Source: Debaryomyces hansenii CBS767 (Eukaryota > Ascomycota > Pichiomycetes > Serinales > Debaryomycetaceae). Taken from it: a stretch of 64,000 nucleotides of DNA. The notes below the pieces were generated by a model that saw only the letters and a list, made by a program, of their open reading frames with translations, was not told the DNA's origin and made no database searches. This document shows positions 49,968 through 59,758 of this stretch, piece by piece. Each line of letters starts with the position of its first letter. Within the stretch, counting starts at the first letter, position 1. The stretch is taken from NCBI RefSeq assembly GCF_000006445.2, contig NC_006046.2, positions 62,001-126,000 of the forward strand, in the 5' to 3' direction. A program made the translations under genes and the position numbers.

Positions 49968-50659
49968 TAATTACCCTAACTACTAATAATATGTATTTAT
50001 GACATTTATATCATCGTGTATTTCTCACTGAAATCTAATATTTAAATTATCCTATTTGAAATACAATAACTTTGTTAATAAATATTTAATATATAAAATT
50101 GTAAAGTCTACAAACATGTGAAAATACATCCTATGGTTATGTATGAAGAAAATACTTAAATTTGCCCGTGAGGAATATTTCGATAGAGGTGTATGAATAG
50201 CTTTGTTCTGCCAGTAACCAATAAACGCTGCATAATATACTAATCATTTTTTTACTATAAAAAGTCCTAGGAAATCATTCAATCTTGCGAGCTATACACC
50301 TATTGACTAAGTAATGCGATACGAGATAAAATGTAAAGCCATGCTCCATTTCTATTCTAATTAATTATTATTGTTGGTTTAAAAAATTAAAGCGACAAAC
50401 CCAATCGTTCTCATGTACATAGCTTAACCATTGCAATCTTGCTTAACATATCCTGCTGCTCGTCAATGCACCAAGAATTGTAACAAAAAAAAACGTTTAA
50501 TGAATGAAAAAAATACTTGGTATTATTTTCATACCAAATAACAAATAAAGGTCATATCAGGGATTTATAAACTATGGTTAGTGAATTGTTATAACTTACT
50601 TTCTTAGTTTTCCTAGAGTTGTTTTCACCAGCACACTTTCCCATTAATAAATTGAATAG
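49968..50659. other. spacer between MDR1 and its deleted copy
   Basis: About 690 bp, presumably the MDR1 terminator and the former promoter of the second copy. No gene is seen. The part just before 50660 shows little obvious similarity to the MDR1 promoter. Confidence 0.4.
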
Positions 50660-50950
50660 ATGTATAGATTTTTAAGAGATTACTTTGTTGGAAGGAGTAT
50701 TTATCGTCTTTCAAAGCATAAGTATTTGAGACACCCGGAGGAGGAGCCAGAATATATAGTTCCAAGCAAATACCTTGGAAAAGGTAAAAAATTTCTGGAT
50801 TGTTCTGAAGAAACAAGAAGTGCCAAAAATGGTCCTAGGACGGGGTTCAAGTATATTGGCATTTATTTGTCTTGGTATGATAGCCATCCCTGTTTTGTTT
50901 CATTAGAACGGCTAAATTACGTGCCAGATCTAAGTATGCTGGTTATTATC
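50660..50950 (+). pseudogene. MDR1 paralogue reduced to its two ends
   Basis: The first 50 or so codons (MYRFLRDYFVGRSIYRLSKH and EEEPEYIVPSKYLGKGK) are the Mdr1 N-terminus. From about 50838 the sequence jumps to the last 35 codons of Mdr1 in a shifted frame (GSSILAFICLGMIAIPVLF, then a stop where NGPKL should continue). The roughly 440 codons between are missing, so all membrane segments but the last are gone. This is a tandem duplicate destroyed by one internal deletion plus small changes. The 98-codon open frame that remains is not expected to be functional. Confidence 0.85.
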
Positions 50951-51128
50951 TTATAATTATAGAATGAAATTTGGAGACCAAGTATTTTTTTATATAACAA
51001 ATCATATATTAGCATTTTCATAGTAAAATATTTTTAACATGTATTATAGTACGTGCTTCAATAATATTCCTATGACTCCAACCAATAATTTAAACAAATA
51101 CTTGTATATATGAGCAAATATTACACCA

Positions 51129-52199
51129 TTATTTGCGAGAGCTATTCTTGATAAAGTAGTCAACTTCTTCAGGAATAGAATCCCAGAAATACTTGGCATC
51201 TAAATATTTTGGCTTCCATCCAGTCTTTATACCATTTTCACCTCTACTTCTAGAATTCGTAGACCAATAGTAAGGAGCAAACTCGTCGCCTTCAGCAAGT
51301 TTAACGACTTCGTCAGGCTTTAATTGAGCAACAGCATTCTTACTGATCTGTTTTCTGTCATAAAGGTTCTTCGCAATTGCTTCGGAAACATCGCTCCAAT
51401 AATGTTCAATATCAGTAGGTTTTTCTGTAATGGAATCTTCATTCTGATTTGTGTACGATCCAAAATAATATCCTTCTCTACCTTTAGGAATTTTGCTTCC
51501 ATTTATCAATTTGTCAAGGATTAGCGTATACAAGTCTCCTAAATCTTTAATATGGACACGGTTCCAGATATATTTTCCGCTGTAGACACTGAATGCTTGA
51601 TCATTAGCGACTGAAAGAGCAATCAAGTAAGGAATCTGAGCTGAAACAATCTTATCATAACCATCGCTCTGCCCAAAAATGGTAGAAGGGGAAATAATAA
51701 CTGTCTCGATATTTGGATTTCTTTCATTAATATCCAATATAATAGCATCAACGGGCCTGTGAGGCTGTTCTAAAGGTAAAGAATTGATTTCATCAATACT
51801 TCTGTCATCATAATAAATTTTAGTAGATGGTTTTTTGCTTTCTGACGTCTCATCACCAATAACTGACGTTCCCGATGTATGAATCAAGATTGTCTTGCTC
51901 TTCTTCTTGATTAAAGTATCTGCCAACACTTTTGCTGATGGAACATGATCTACATTAGCAGTGTTGATAATAATCTCATTTTCATTCACTTGTTTTTCAA
52001 TTACTTCGAGAGAATCAAGAGATCCAATAACAGGAATTACCTTATTATTAGTTGCTTTAGTTAAAATATCTGCTTTCTCTTGTGACCGAACCAACGCACT
52101 GACTTCGAAGTTATGCGTTTTGTTATTCAATAATTGATAAAGAACCTCGCCCCCTATGTAGCCTGTTGCACCTGTAAGAAAAACCTTAAAACTAGCCAT
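51129..52199 (-). CDS. atypical SDR / NAD(P)-dependent epimerase-like protein
   Basis: This 356-residue cytosolic protein starts at the ATG ending at 52199, because MASFKVFLTGATGYIGGEV places the Rossmann strand at the N-terminus as expected; a 15-residue upstream extension has no family match. GATGYIGG (residues 10-17) binds the dinucleotide, and ALVRSQEKAD suggests NADP. The extended-SDR layout continues with INTANVDH, ILIHTSGTSVIGDE and VIISPSTIFGQSDGY. The classical YxxxK is not clear, so it may be a non-catalytic or atypical member similar to bacterial YeeZ-like proteins. C-terminal GIKTGWKPKYLDAKYFWDSI is typical of fungal paralogues of this group. Substrate unknown. It lies between the deleted MDR1 copy and module B. 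Confidence 0.82.
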   Translation of the reverse strand: MASFKVFLTGATGYIGGEVLYQLLNNKTHNFEVSALVRSQEKADILTKATNNKVIPVIGSLDSLEVIEKQVNENEIIINTANVDHVPSAKVLADTLIKKKSKTILIHTSGTSVIGDETSESKKPSTKIYYDDRSIDEINSLPLEQPHRPVDAIILDINERNPNIETVIISPSTIFGQSDGYDKIVSAQIPYLIALSVANDQAFSVYSGKYIWNRVHIKDLGDLYTLILDKLINGSKIPKGREGYYFGSYTNQNEDSITEKPTDIEHYWSDVSEAIAKNLYDRKQISKNAVAQLKPDEVVKLAEGDEFAPYYWSTNSRSRGENGIKTGWKPKYLDAKYFWDSIPEEVDYFIKNSSRK

Positions 52200-53523
52200 A
52201 CTTGTTATATCTGTTAATTCTAATATAATGTTTAGATGTTGCAATCTTGCAACCTTAAATACCCCTACTTTCTAAACTTAGATTACTAAGCAGGGATGTG
52301 AAATATTGCTGCTTAGAAATCTCGGATATATCGCAATTTCCATATTTGGAGAATTTTGCGTCCATTCGACTTCTGACATATACTCTAGCATTCCATTCGG
52401 GAGAAAAATATCAATTGATCAGAGTAAGAGATATAAATCATTGAAGTAGTCTTGAGGTGATATATGGCCATAAGCTTGATGTTTGAAGGTCTTGAATGTA
52501 TTCCAATTTTACATAATCCCGATAATTGACAACATTTCGTCATTTTTATGATTATGTATGAAGTATTGATAAAGAAGTTAACTAAAAAGATAATAAGTGA
52601 CGATATATCAATTCAATCATTAGATAACCAATTTTTATATTTTTAATATGTTCTTTTTTTAATAAGATTTGATAGAATGTAGAAATAATTTCAAAAAGTG
52701 CTTAAACTATTGAGAAAAATATAGTTCAAAATTGTTGAAATAGATTTTAGAAAAACTTGGAATCTAAGTTTAAGTAAATAAGCTGGTTTTCATTCTTGAA
52801 GTAACTAGTATTTTATTGTTAATGGATATACCTGTGATGCCAAAATTGCATATATGAATCAAATAGTAATACTCGTAGGTTGAATCTTCATCTAAAAAAG
52901 AAATAGATACTAATTATACTATTTACGTCTTCTGAAATTTCGTATCTTGAACAAGGAATTGATCTTTCATGTGGCTCCTTTTTTATGGTTGAAGTGATTT
53001 CTTCTGAAACTGCCTACTACGAGCGTCTCAAGAAATCGAGGCGAATTTGTGCGTCGCAATATACCTCTTGTGGATATAATGAGGAGGCTACAAAAAAATC
53101 ACTGGGTATAAAATAAAAAGGACATTCTATGGCTGATAACAATATACAAAATTAGTGGTAAAGGGCAATTGTTTCTCCCTTGTCATGATCACGGTGATCA
53201 AAGTGAAATTTTTTTGTCAGGTAAAAGTTTGTAATTTTCTTTCAAGGTGGAATATGAGTTTTGACGTCGAAAGATTGAATGGAGATAACGTCTCGCTATC
53301 TTATTGAATTCTAGTTTGAATTTCTCTCCACCCTTCATTCGATTTATTCACTAAAGGTTCTCGCCTTTGGGTGGTAAACCCGAAAACGAAATTACGAAAC
53401 TATACTCAAGCGGTTTAAATCAGGCTTAAGAAATTAACGGAGGAGAGATTCCAAGAAAGTTCATTGAAGATCACTGATTTCATTCACTCTTTTCTTCCTC
53501 CAACCTCTTCTTATGCCCCATCA
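52200..53523. other. 1.3-kb intergenic region with a 15-bp palindrome
   Basis: No gene found. It includes the promoter of the SDR gene. A perfect inverted repeat TGATCACGGTGATCA lies at 53186-53200, 79 bp after a TATAAAATA box at 53107 that faces no gene, so a short or lost plus-strand transcript is possible. Confidence 0.4.
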
Positions 53524-54174
53524 TTAATCATTATCGATCACCATGAGAAAAACCTCAATACCTTCTCCATTTTCCTTATCGTTTCCCTGAGAATCTATTT
53601 TTCCTTTTCCTATCGTGAATGATTCTCTAACTTCAAATCCCAAATGAAAGTATATATCTCTAGCATGTGATGTGATTGCCTCCACATAGACCGATTTGTT
53701 ACTATTTTTCGCACTCACGAGAATAGGGTAGATCAAAGCTGAAACAGACCCTTTTGTCGGCGTCTTTTTCATGTTTCTCGCCAAGGTATTCAAGTACCAA
53801 TATTGTTTCTTAAAATAATCTCTCTTAAATTTCTTAGATTTAATAGATAGCTCAGTGACCTGATTCAAGGCTTCTTGCAGAAGTGCTTTTTCTAGAATTC
53901 GGTTATTAGTTGCAACCTCTACACCGGGAGGATACCATATTGCGACAGCTCCATAGTCATCTGACTCGAAGATTTGAGCACCTTGGTTCAAATGTTCATT
54001 GATTCTCTCTTGGAAAGTAAAATAGCTCTCATCAATCTGAATAACATCGGGTGAAAGTTCGTTAATTCTTCTAGTCAAAAACCTAATGAAACCTACATTC
54101 TTGAATGCGCTTACCATGACTTCATTGAGTTTTTGCACATCATTAGTTGGATTTAGGGTATTATTCGACTTCAT
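53524..54174 (-). CDS. GNAT-family N-acetyltransferase
   Basis: This 216-residue soluble protein has the GNAT pattern seen in many fungal accessory genes. VMVSAFKNVGFIRFLTRRI is the opening strand-helix, YGAVAIWYPPGVEV is beta4-beta5, WYLNTLARNMKKTPTKGSVSALIYPIL corresponds to the YL..L.V.P..QGKGIG acetyl-CoA-binding segment (with TKGS as the pyrophosphate loop), and VYVEAITSHARDIYFHLGFEVRESF is the C-terminal alpha4-beta7 motif. It should acetylate an amine on a small molecule. It is divergent from the module-B regulator across 245 bp, and that promoter carries a CTGTGGC site, so it may belong to the same regulon. Its substrate is unknown. Confidence 0.83.
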   Translation of the reverse strand: MKSNNTLNPTNDVQKLNEVMVSAFKNVGFIRFLTRRINELSPDVIQIDESYFTFQERINEHLNQGAQIFESDDYGAVAIWYPPGVEVATNNRILEKALLQEALNQVTELSIKSKKFKRDYFKKQYWYLNTLARNMKKTPTKGSVSALIYPILVSAKNSNKSVYVEAITSHARDIYFHLGFEVRESFTIGKGKIDSQGNDKENGEGIEVFLMVIDND

Positions 54175-54286
54175 AGATTTGAATTTAAAATTGTAATTTT
54201 CTTATCATCGATGAATCATTATAATATATTTTGGGGATGTTGCATTGTTTTATTTCCTCATCACCCGATTGGCATGCAAATGGCTA

Positions 54287-54293
54287 CTGTGGC
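54287..54293 (+). promoter_or_regulatory. Met31/32-type site CTGTGGC
   Basis: Located in the middle of the divergent GNAT/regulator promoter, 126 bp before the regulator ATG. Confidence 0.4.
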
Positions 54294-54418
54294 TTGCCTC
54301 AGGTCGTGATGGAAACATTTGGAAGCATGCATTTCATAGATATATGAATTCATGTATTAGAATGCATTAAATAATTTCGAATGGACTTTAACAAAGCAGG
54401 TTTCAAAACCTTGAAAGC

Positions 54419-56380
54419 ATGGCCGTCACGAAGAGAAAAGTATCTAAATGCTCTATTGCGTGTCTTAGATGTCGAACGAGGAAAATAAAATGCGATAGGA
54501 TGACTCCCTGTAAGAACTGCACTGCTGCTGATACAAAATGTGAAAAGAGTAGTATTGATCTGGATGGAAGAAAAAAAAGATACCGAAACCTTTATGTCAA
54601 GGCACTTGAATGCCAAGTTGAAACCTTAGAATCTGTTGTATCAAGCCTTGTGCATATAAAGGATTTAGTGGACAAGGACCATGTAAATTATTCTCCTTTC
54701 AATAAAAATGAAGAATCACAATATCAGGATGGTGAAATGAAAGCTAATAGGATTCTAAGTAATAACTCGGAGATTTTATTGGAAGACAAGACCAATATTA
54801 GTATCTATGAGGACATTGTTCCCCCAATGCCCAAAGCTGCTGCCCACTTAGATAAGAATGCAGCCCTTGCGAACTACGAGGAGCTTGAGACTAATAAAGA
54901 TATAGCGGAATGCTTGGACAATTTTTTCACCTGGCAATACTTTGATATGAATTTTTATGTCGATAGGAAGAGATTTTTCAAAGAATTCCATCGAAAAACG
55001 GAAGGAGAGACTGTGGGGGAATTTTGTTCAGAAGATTTGATATATGCCCTTAGCGCTATAGGAGCAAAACTTTCAAGTAATGAGGAGCTTCAAAAGAAAT
55101 CAACAGATTTTTATACAGCAGCGAAAAAGATAATATTCTCCGAAAAATACTTGTACCCATGCTCTACAACTATACAGTCTCTATTGTACTTATCGGTATA
55201 CGATAACACATATAATGATTCCAGTTGCTGGATGCTCTCTGGACTAGCGTTTAGAATGGGTCTCCATCTTGGTTTTGACCGTTTGTTGTATAAGGAGACC
55301 TCTAATTCTATGGCATCAGTCACAATCAAGGCCGAAAACAGGGTCTTCTGGGGGTGCTTCATTTACGATCATTATAATAGTCTATTGCTTGGGAGGCCAG
55401 TGACGTTTAAGTCTAGTGCAAGTTTGCGAGAATTCCTTTCTCTTGAGAGAGAAGAGAATTTTTCTGAAAAGTATTCTATTGATAACACTACCTTCGTGAT
55501 GTTCAAAATGATTGAACTCTTTACATTGCTGGAACCATTTGTACAAACACTCAATCTGGCAGATGAAACTGACAATAAGACCGTGCAAAATTTGGAATCC
55601 TTGCTTAGAACACAGACGTTGAATAACATAAACTTACAATTAATGAGATGGAAAAATGATATAGAATTCGGAATACTATGGAATAAAGATAGTGCTAATT
55701 CAACAGATCAGGATTTATCAATGTTGGCACTTAATTACTACTATTATTTGACAGTACTCTGCATAAACAGACCTTTTGCCCCTATTAAGACTGGAAAGGC
55801 TTCTATCTCAAAAGAAATAAGGCAATCTTTAGAGTATTCGACTGAGCTATCTGTCGCATGCATTAAAGAAGTAGTTGCCTCCTTAAGAGTTTTTTCAGAA
55901 AGAATGCAATCTTTTAAGTACTTGACGGTAACCATGATCTATACAATTGTTCTATCGTTGAATTATATACTTCTATGCGATACGAATGTGATGGTGAACA
56001 TTGAGGGATTGAGAGAGGATTTTGAGTACTTATTGTCAGTTCTCAAAACCGCCTCCAACCACTGGAAAACAGCATCAAGGTCATACGAATTGATACTAAC
56101 CAAAATGCGGCAGAAGTACCCTAGTTATTATGAAGAAATGTTTAAACTTAAATCAAAGCTAGAGGCTACTCGAAGTCAAAGTAATGATACACAATGTAAT
56201 TATGATTTTTCAGAATATTCGGGGATAATGGAGGACTATAATGTGGCAGTTCCTAGTACGGCAGACAGTATACTAGATACGCATGAGTTATGGAATAATA
56301 AGATTGATTTTAGGGCATTAGACTTTTTGGATGCTAATATAACCTCATGGTCTCATGTGTTTCCTGATTTATACAAATAA
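54419..56380 (+). CDS. Zn2Cys6 transcription factor of module B
   Basis: This 653-residue nuclear regulator is intact. The Gal4-type zinc cluster lies at about residues 15-42: CLRC, KIKC, PC, KNC and TKC with canonical spacing, followed by a coiled coil (LYVKALECQVETLESVVSSL) for dimerisation. The fungal-specific domain shows SEDLIYALSAIGAKLSSNEE, SCWMLSGLAFRMGLHLGF and RVFWGCFIYDHYNSLLLGRP. Each of these has a close counterpart in the regulator at 35097, so the two are paralogues. It heads module B (FMO, TauD-like, ACS transporters, 2OG oxygenase), and CGG-containing palindromes in that module's promoters are candidate targets. By analogy with fungal cluster regulators, it probably activates the module when the substrate is present. 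Confidence 0.9.
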   Translation: MAVTKRKVSKCSIACLRCRTRKIKCDRMTPCKNCTAADTKCEKSSIDLDGRKKRYRNLYVKALECQVETLESVVSSLVHIKDLVDKDHVNYSPFNKNEESQYQDGEMKANRILSNNSEILLEDKTNISIYEDIVPPMPKAAAHLDKNAALANYEELETNKDIAECLDNFFTWQYFDMNFYVDRKRFFKEFHRKTEGETVGEFCSEDLIYALSAIGAKLSSNEELQKKSTDFYTAAKKIIFSEKYLYPCSTTIQSLLYLSVYDNTYNDSSCWMLSGLAFRMGLHLGFDRLLYKETSNSMASVTIKAENRVFWGCFIYDHYNSLLLGRPVTFKSSASLREFLSLEREENFSEKYSIDNTTFVMFKMIELFTLLEPFVQTLNLADETDNKTVQNLESLLRTQTLNNINLQLMRWKNDIEFGILWNKDSANSTDQDLSMLALNYYYYLTVLCINRPFAPIKTGKASISKEIRQSLEYSTELSVACIKEVVASLRVFSERMQSFKYLTVTMIYTIVLSLNYILLCDTNVMVNIEGLREDFEYLLSVLKTASNHWKTASRSYELILTKMRQKYPSYYEEMFKLKSKLEATRSQSNDTQCNYDFSEYSGIMEDYNVAVPSTADSILDTHELWNNKIDFRALDFLDANITSWSHVFPDLYK

Positions 56381-56550
56381 ATCAACTCGGATTATATTTT
56401 CCGTCTCTTTAATTTCGCGATATAGGCATCGATTGCGAAAAGTAGCATGAACAGCACCACTGTGGAACCCTTTTGAAATACCTGCTATTCAGACCATAAA
56501 TTGATTTTATTCCCCACCTCTTCAAAGTTTGAAAGTTTAATTGTTCATTA

Positions 56551-58086
56551 ATGGTTTTCAAGGTTGACTCAATAGCCATAATAGGTGCAGGACCTTCGGG
56601 ATTGGCCGCTCTTTATGAATTTCTTCATACGTCTAAACAAGGTGTAAGCTCTTTTGGTAGTAAGGAGCCTGAAGAGAAGGCTTTTGAAGAAATAGTAGTT
56701 TTCGAGCAGAAATCTAATCCGGGGGGCGTATGGGCTGTTCCAGATGAAGAGAAAGTATCTTATTTGAAGGACCTTTACCAGTATGACTCACTTCAGAACA
56801 TCCTTGACTCAAAGGAAAAGAGCTTACAAAGTGCAATCAGAAGCTACAATTCGCGGATTCCTTTAGAAGTTAATAAATCGGATGACTCAGTGTCTTGGAA
56901 GGGAACACCTTTGTATAAGAATCTTTTTACAAATATACCAAAGAGATTTACAAGATTTTCTACTAGTGCGTATAAAGCTATTGGAAATGGTAGGCCCATA
57001 GACCCATTTTTGAGAGATTTTGAATTAAGGAGTCACATCCAGAATTACGTATCTGAGCATGACTTGGAAAAGCATATCAAGTTCAACACAGAAGTGGTTA
57101 AGGCTGTGAAAAAGGGTGACAAGTGGCTACTTACCCTCAAGTATGAGGATAAAGATACCGATAAAAAAGAATTTTATCTGAAAGAGTTTGACGCTATCGT
57201 GGTAGCGAATGGAAGTTATACGCTTCCTTATATTCCCCAGATCGAAGGGTTGAAAGAGTACGAAGAAGCTCATCCTGGCTCCATTTTACATTCTAAATTT
57301 TTCAGGGACTATGAGGACTATAGGAACCAAAAAATTATCATCTTGGGTAGCTCTGTGAGCGGATTGGCTCTTTCTCAGTACTTAAAACCACTTGCAAAAG
57401 AATTTATTCTTTCGCGTAAAAACAGAAAGGAAATCTTAGATTGGATGAATGACATTATTTATTCAAAAGAAGTGACTGTGAAATCTCCAATCAAACGGTT
57501 TATTCCCTCAAGTAAAGAAATTTGGTTTGATGATGGTACTAGAGCGAAGGATTTTGACAAGATATTGTTAGCGACAGGTTACTATCCCTACTATCCTTTC
57601 TTTGAAAAAGGCTTTTTATCCCTCTCCGTCCCTCCAGAGAAGAAAGGGCCTGCTAATAATTCTAGGATCAAGAACCTATACTACAATATTTTCAAGATAG
57701 ATGATCCTACATTAGCCTTTGTTGGATTAATTAAAACTTCGCAACTCTTCACTGGATTTGAATCTCAATCTGCTGCAGTTGCAGGTATATGGAGTAATGC
57801 TAAACAGTTGCCATCTCTCAAAGAACAATATGACTGGGAACTCAAAAAATTAGAAGAGACACCCGATACTTCGCGTTTCTATGTATTTTCAAATGAAGAC
57901 GTCGAAACTAAATATTTTGACAGGATCAAAGATTTCTTTCCCTTCGCAAGAAAATATCCTCTCGATGAAAATTATTATGAACACTTTGAAGATTTTAAAA
58001 TTGGAGAGCAGAAGCTTGCCGATCTCTCGCTTTCCATAATAAGAAAGAAAGTAGTGTTCGAAAACGGTGAATACATAGTGAAATAG
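56551..58086 (+). CDS. flavin-containing monooxygenase of module B
   Basis: This 511-residue FMO is intact. FAD-binding GAGPSG lies at residues 12-17, the second strand end carries EQKSNPGGVWAVPDE, the ANGSYTLPYIPQIEG segment (about 224-238) marks the domain boundary, and the NADPH site ILGSSVSGLALS is near 268. ATGYYPYYPFF near 345 is the typical C-terminal FMO motif. Yeast FMOs oxidise thiols and help keep the ER oxidising; other fungal FMOs attack sulfides or amines in catabolism. It is on the same strand as the regulator, 170 bp downstream, and convergent with a TauD-like dioxygenase, so a role in breaking down an organosulfur compound is likely. One CTG codon (57178-57180) lies where the related FMO at 29539 has Thr, which fits CTG being read as Ser. 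Confidence 0.9.
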   Translation: MVFKVDSIAIIGAGPSGLAALYEFLHTSKQGVSSFGSKEPEEKAFEEIVVFEQKSNPGGVWAVPDEEKVSYLKDLYQYDSLQNILDSKEKSLQSAIRSYNSRIPLEVNKSDDSVSWKGTPLYKNLFTNIPKRFTRFSTSAYKAIGNGRPIDPFLRDFELRSHIQNYVSEHDLEKHIKFNTEVVKAVKKGDKWLLTLKYEDKDTDKKEFYLKEFDAIVVANGSYTLPYIPQIEGLKEYEEAHPGSILHSKFFRDYEDYRNQKIIILGSSVSGLALSQYLKPLAKEFILSRKNRKEILDWMNDIIYSKEVTVKSPIKRFIPSSKEIWFDDGTRAKDFDKILLATGYYPYYPFFEKGFLSLSVPPEKKGPANNSRIKNLYYNIFKIDDPTLAFVGLIKTSQLFTGFESQSAAVAGIWSNAKQLPSLKEQYDWELKKLEETPDTSRFYVFSNEDVETKYFDRIKDFFPFARKYPLDENYYEHFEDFKIGEQKLADLSLSIIRKKVVFENGEYIVK

Positions 58087-58260
58087 AAACTACTTGATTT
58101 TGCTTAGATTTTAAATAATAAGAATGATAGGCAATTACATTAATTTTCAATTTTCATACTTTTTTTTCAAACATGGGTACATGCTTTTGAAATCGTTATT
58201 TCTACTCTTTTAGTGATTCATAAATTACAAAAAAATTAAAAATTTCGTTCTTCAATAAAA

Positions 58261-59466
58261 CTATTTAGGTTTTGCATAAAACTTATCTATTGAGTCGGCA
58301 CCACTTTTTACTTTGATTTCATCTTCTTCAAATTCATTCAAAGGAATCTCTTGTTCATATTCTACAGGAAAAATCTGATTCCTTTTCTCTTTGATTTCCT
58401 GAGGAAGTTTTAGCAGGAAAGTATACTTGGAATTCCTTAACCACAATCGTGCTAAGTGACGCCTGTGGTCTTCATCTTCAAGATAACCTTTTCTGCAATG
58501 TTGGTTGATGAGATTGTTCACATACTCTATATCTCCTTTCTGTAAATCCGTTTCTAAAGTATACTTATATGCTATCGCATTAAAACCACCTACAGCATCT
58601 CTCTCTTCTGATGATATTAACGGGTACGACTTATCTCTGGGAATCTCTCCAAACCCTATGAAGTTTCTAGTGGAAAAACTGGTGATGAGCTCATCATTTT
58701 CGTAGAATATTAAAGGTGCACCTTCTGGAAAGCCTTTCCTCTTATAACCTTCCGGACTAGTCAAGACTTTGATGATGTCTGGTCTATGCTGAGCAAGATA
58801 ATTGTAGATTGAATAAGTTGAGCTGATGAGCGATTCACCTCCATTGGCGGGGGTACCCAATACTAATAAAGAAACAATGTCACCACCGAAATCAGAATGG
58901 TACATCTGCGGATCAGTTGTTTGTTGACTGACACCTATAGGAGCTCTTTCTTCCTTTGGAACATGAGCTATAGATTTAATGTGAGTGAGTGCTCTGTTTA
59001 GGCCTTGAGCATCCCGAATGTCACCTATATAAGAGCTTATACCAAGATAAGCAATTAACCTTTCCTGTTCATCATAATCGTCTATATTAAATCCCCTCAA
59101 TAACCGAACTCCAATACCCTTATAAAGATCTTCGCTAAAATCCTCGAGTTTGGAACCTAATGAGCCCAAGTTGAAATTCTCTCTACCGACTTTTCGCAAT
59201 GGAAGGCCTAATTGTTTAAACTTTTTGACCGCCTTATGAATTTCAGAGAGATCTTCCAGCGTGAAATAGTATTTATACTTTTCAGGATTCTTTCTCAATT
59301 CTTCACCTCTCCAGACATGTGGACCCGTGAGCTTCTTGGGCCAGCCCTCAGGAAGATCGACTTTGATATGTAGGTGCTTTTTGTCAAGCTCCCTCCATTC
59401 GTTGACACTGTGGAGAATATCTGGCGAATCCGAATAGTACGTGTAAGAGTCAATTTCTGCAACCAT
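58261..59466 (-). CDS. TauD/TfdA-family 2-oxoglutarate dioxygenase (sulfonate dioxygenase-like)
   Basis: This 401-residue cytosolic iron enzyme couples 2-oxoglutarate and oxygen to hydroxylation of its substrate; in taurine-type dioxygenases this releases sulfite from a sulfonate. The Fe ligands are H190 and D192 in MYHSDFGGD and H323 in NQHCRKGY. The 2-oxoglutarate-binding arginine lies in RHLARLWLR (R340/R344). FSTRNFIGFG and GVRLLRGFNIDD are further family blocks. It resembles fungal TauD-like proteins that are longer at the N-terminus than bacterial TauD. S. cerevisiae Jlp1 is the known yeast sulfonate dioxygenase, but this protein belongs to a different branch, so its substrate may not be taurine. 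It shares a 292-bp divergent promoter with an ACS transporter. Confidence 0.88.
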   Translation of the reverse strand: MVAEIDSYTYYSDSPDILHSVNEWRELDKKHLHIKVDLPEGWPKKLTGPHVWRGEELRKNPEKYKYYFTLEDLSEIHKAVKKFKQLGLPLRKVGRENFNLGSLGSKLEDFSEDLYKGIGVRLLRGFNIDDYDEQERLIAYLGISSYIGDIRDAQGLNRALTHIKSIAHVPKEERAPIGVSQQTTDPQMYHSDFGGDIVSLLVLGTPANGGESLISSTYSIYNYLAQHRPDIIKVLTSPEGYKRKGFPEGAPLIFYENDELITSFSTRNFIGFGEIPRDKSYPLISSEERDAVGGFNAIAYKYTLETDLQKGDIEYVNNLINQHCRKGYLEDEDHRRHLARLWLRNSKYTFLLKLPQEIKEKRNQIFPVEYEQEIPLNEFEEDEIKVKSGADSIDKFYAKPK

Positions 59467-59512
59467 TTTCTATTTTGCTACAATCAACAACAACCCGAAG
59501 TTTCAAAATGGG

Positions 59513-59664
59513 GCGGATAAGCAGTATATATAGCTGTATCGGGATTTGAATATGAACAGCTATATACACCCAAATTTATATCGAAAAAACTAACCTTCAT
59601 CGTCGAAGCCACAACGGAAAACATAATCCGCAATTATCACCACAGTTGGCGGATCAAGATCCGC
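59513..59664. promoter_or_regulatory. GCGGAT sites and palindrome in divergent TauD-like/transporter promoter
   Basis: GCGGAT occurs at 59513-59518, inverted at 59626-59631, and twice as the perfect palindrome GCGGATcaagATCCGC at 59649-59664 (CGG-N8-CCG). ACGGAAA lies at 59614-59620 and a GCCACA (Met31/32 core, inverted) at 59608-59613. Such CGG palindromes are typical Zn2Cys6 dimer sites. Confidence 0.5.
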
Positions 59665-59758
59665 TCATTCCACTCATCATTTCATACTTAATTAGTCAAA
59701 TAATACCTTTATAAGAGAACCAATATTTAGAAAAATATGTTGTTCAGTAGCTCAAGTG

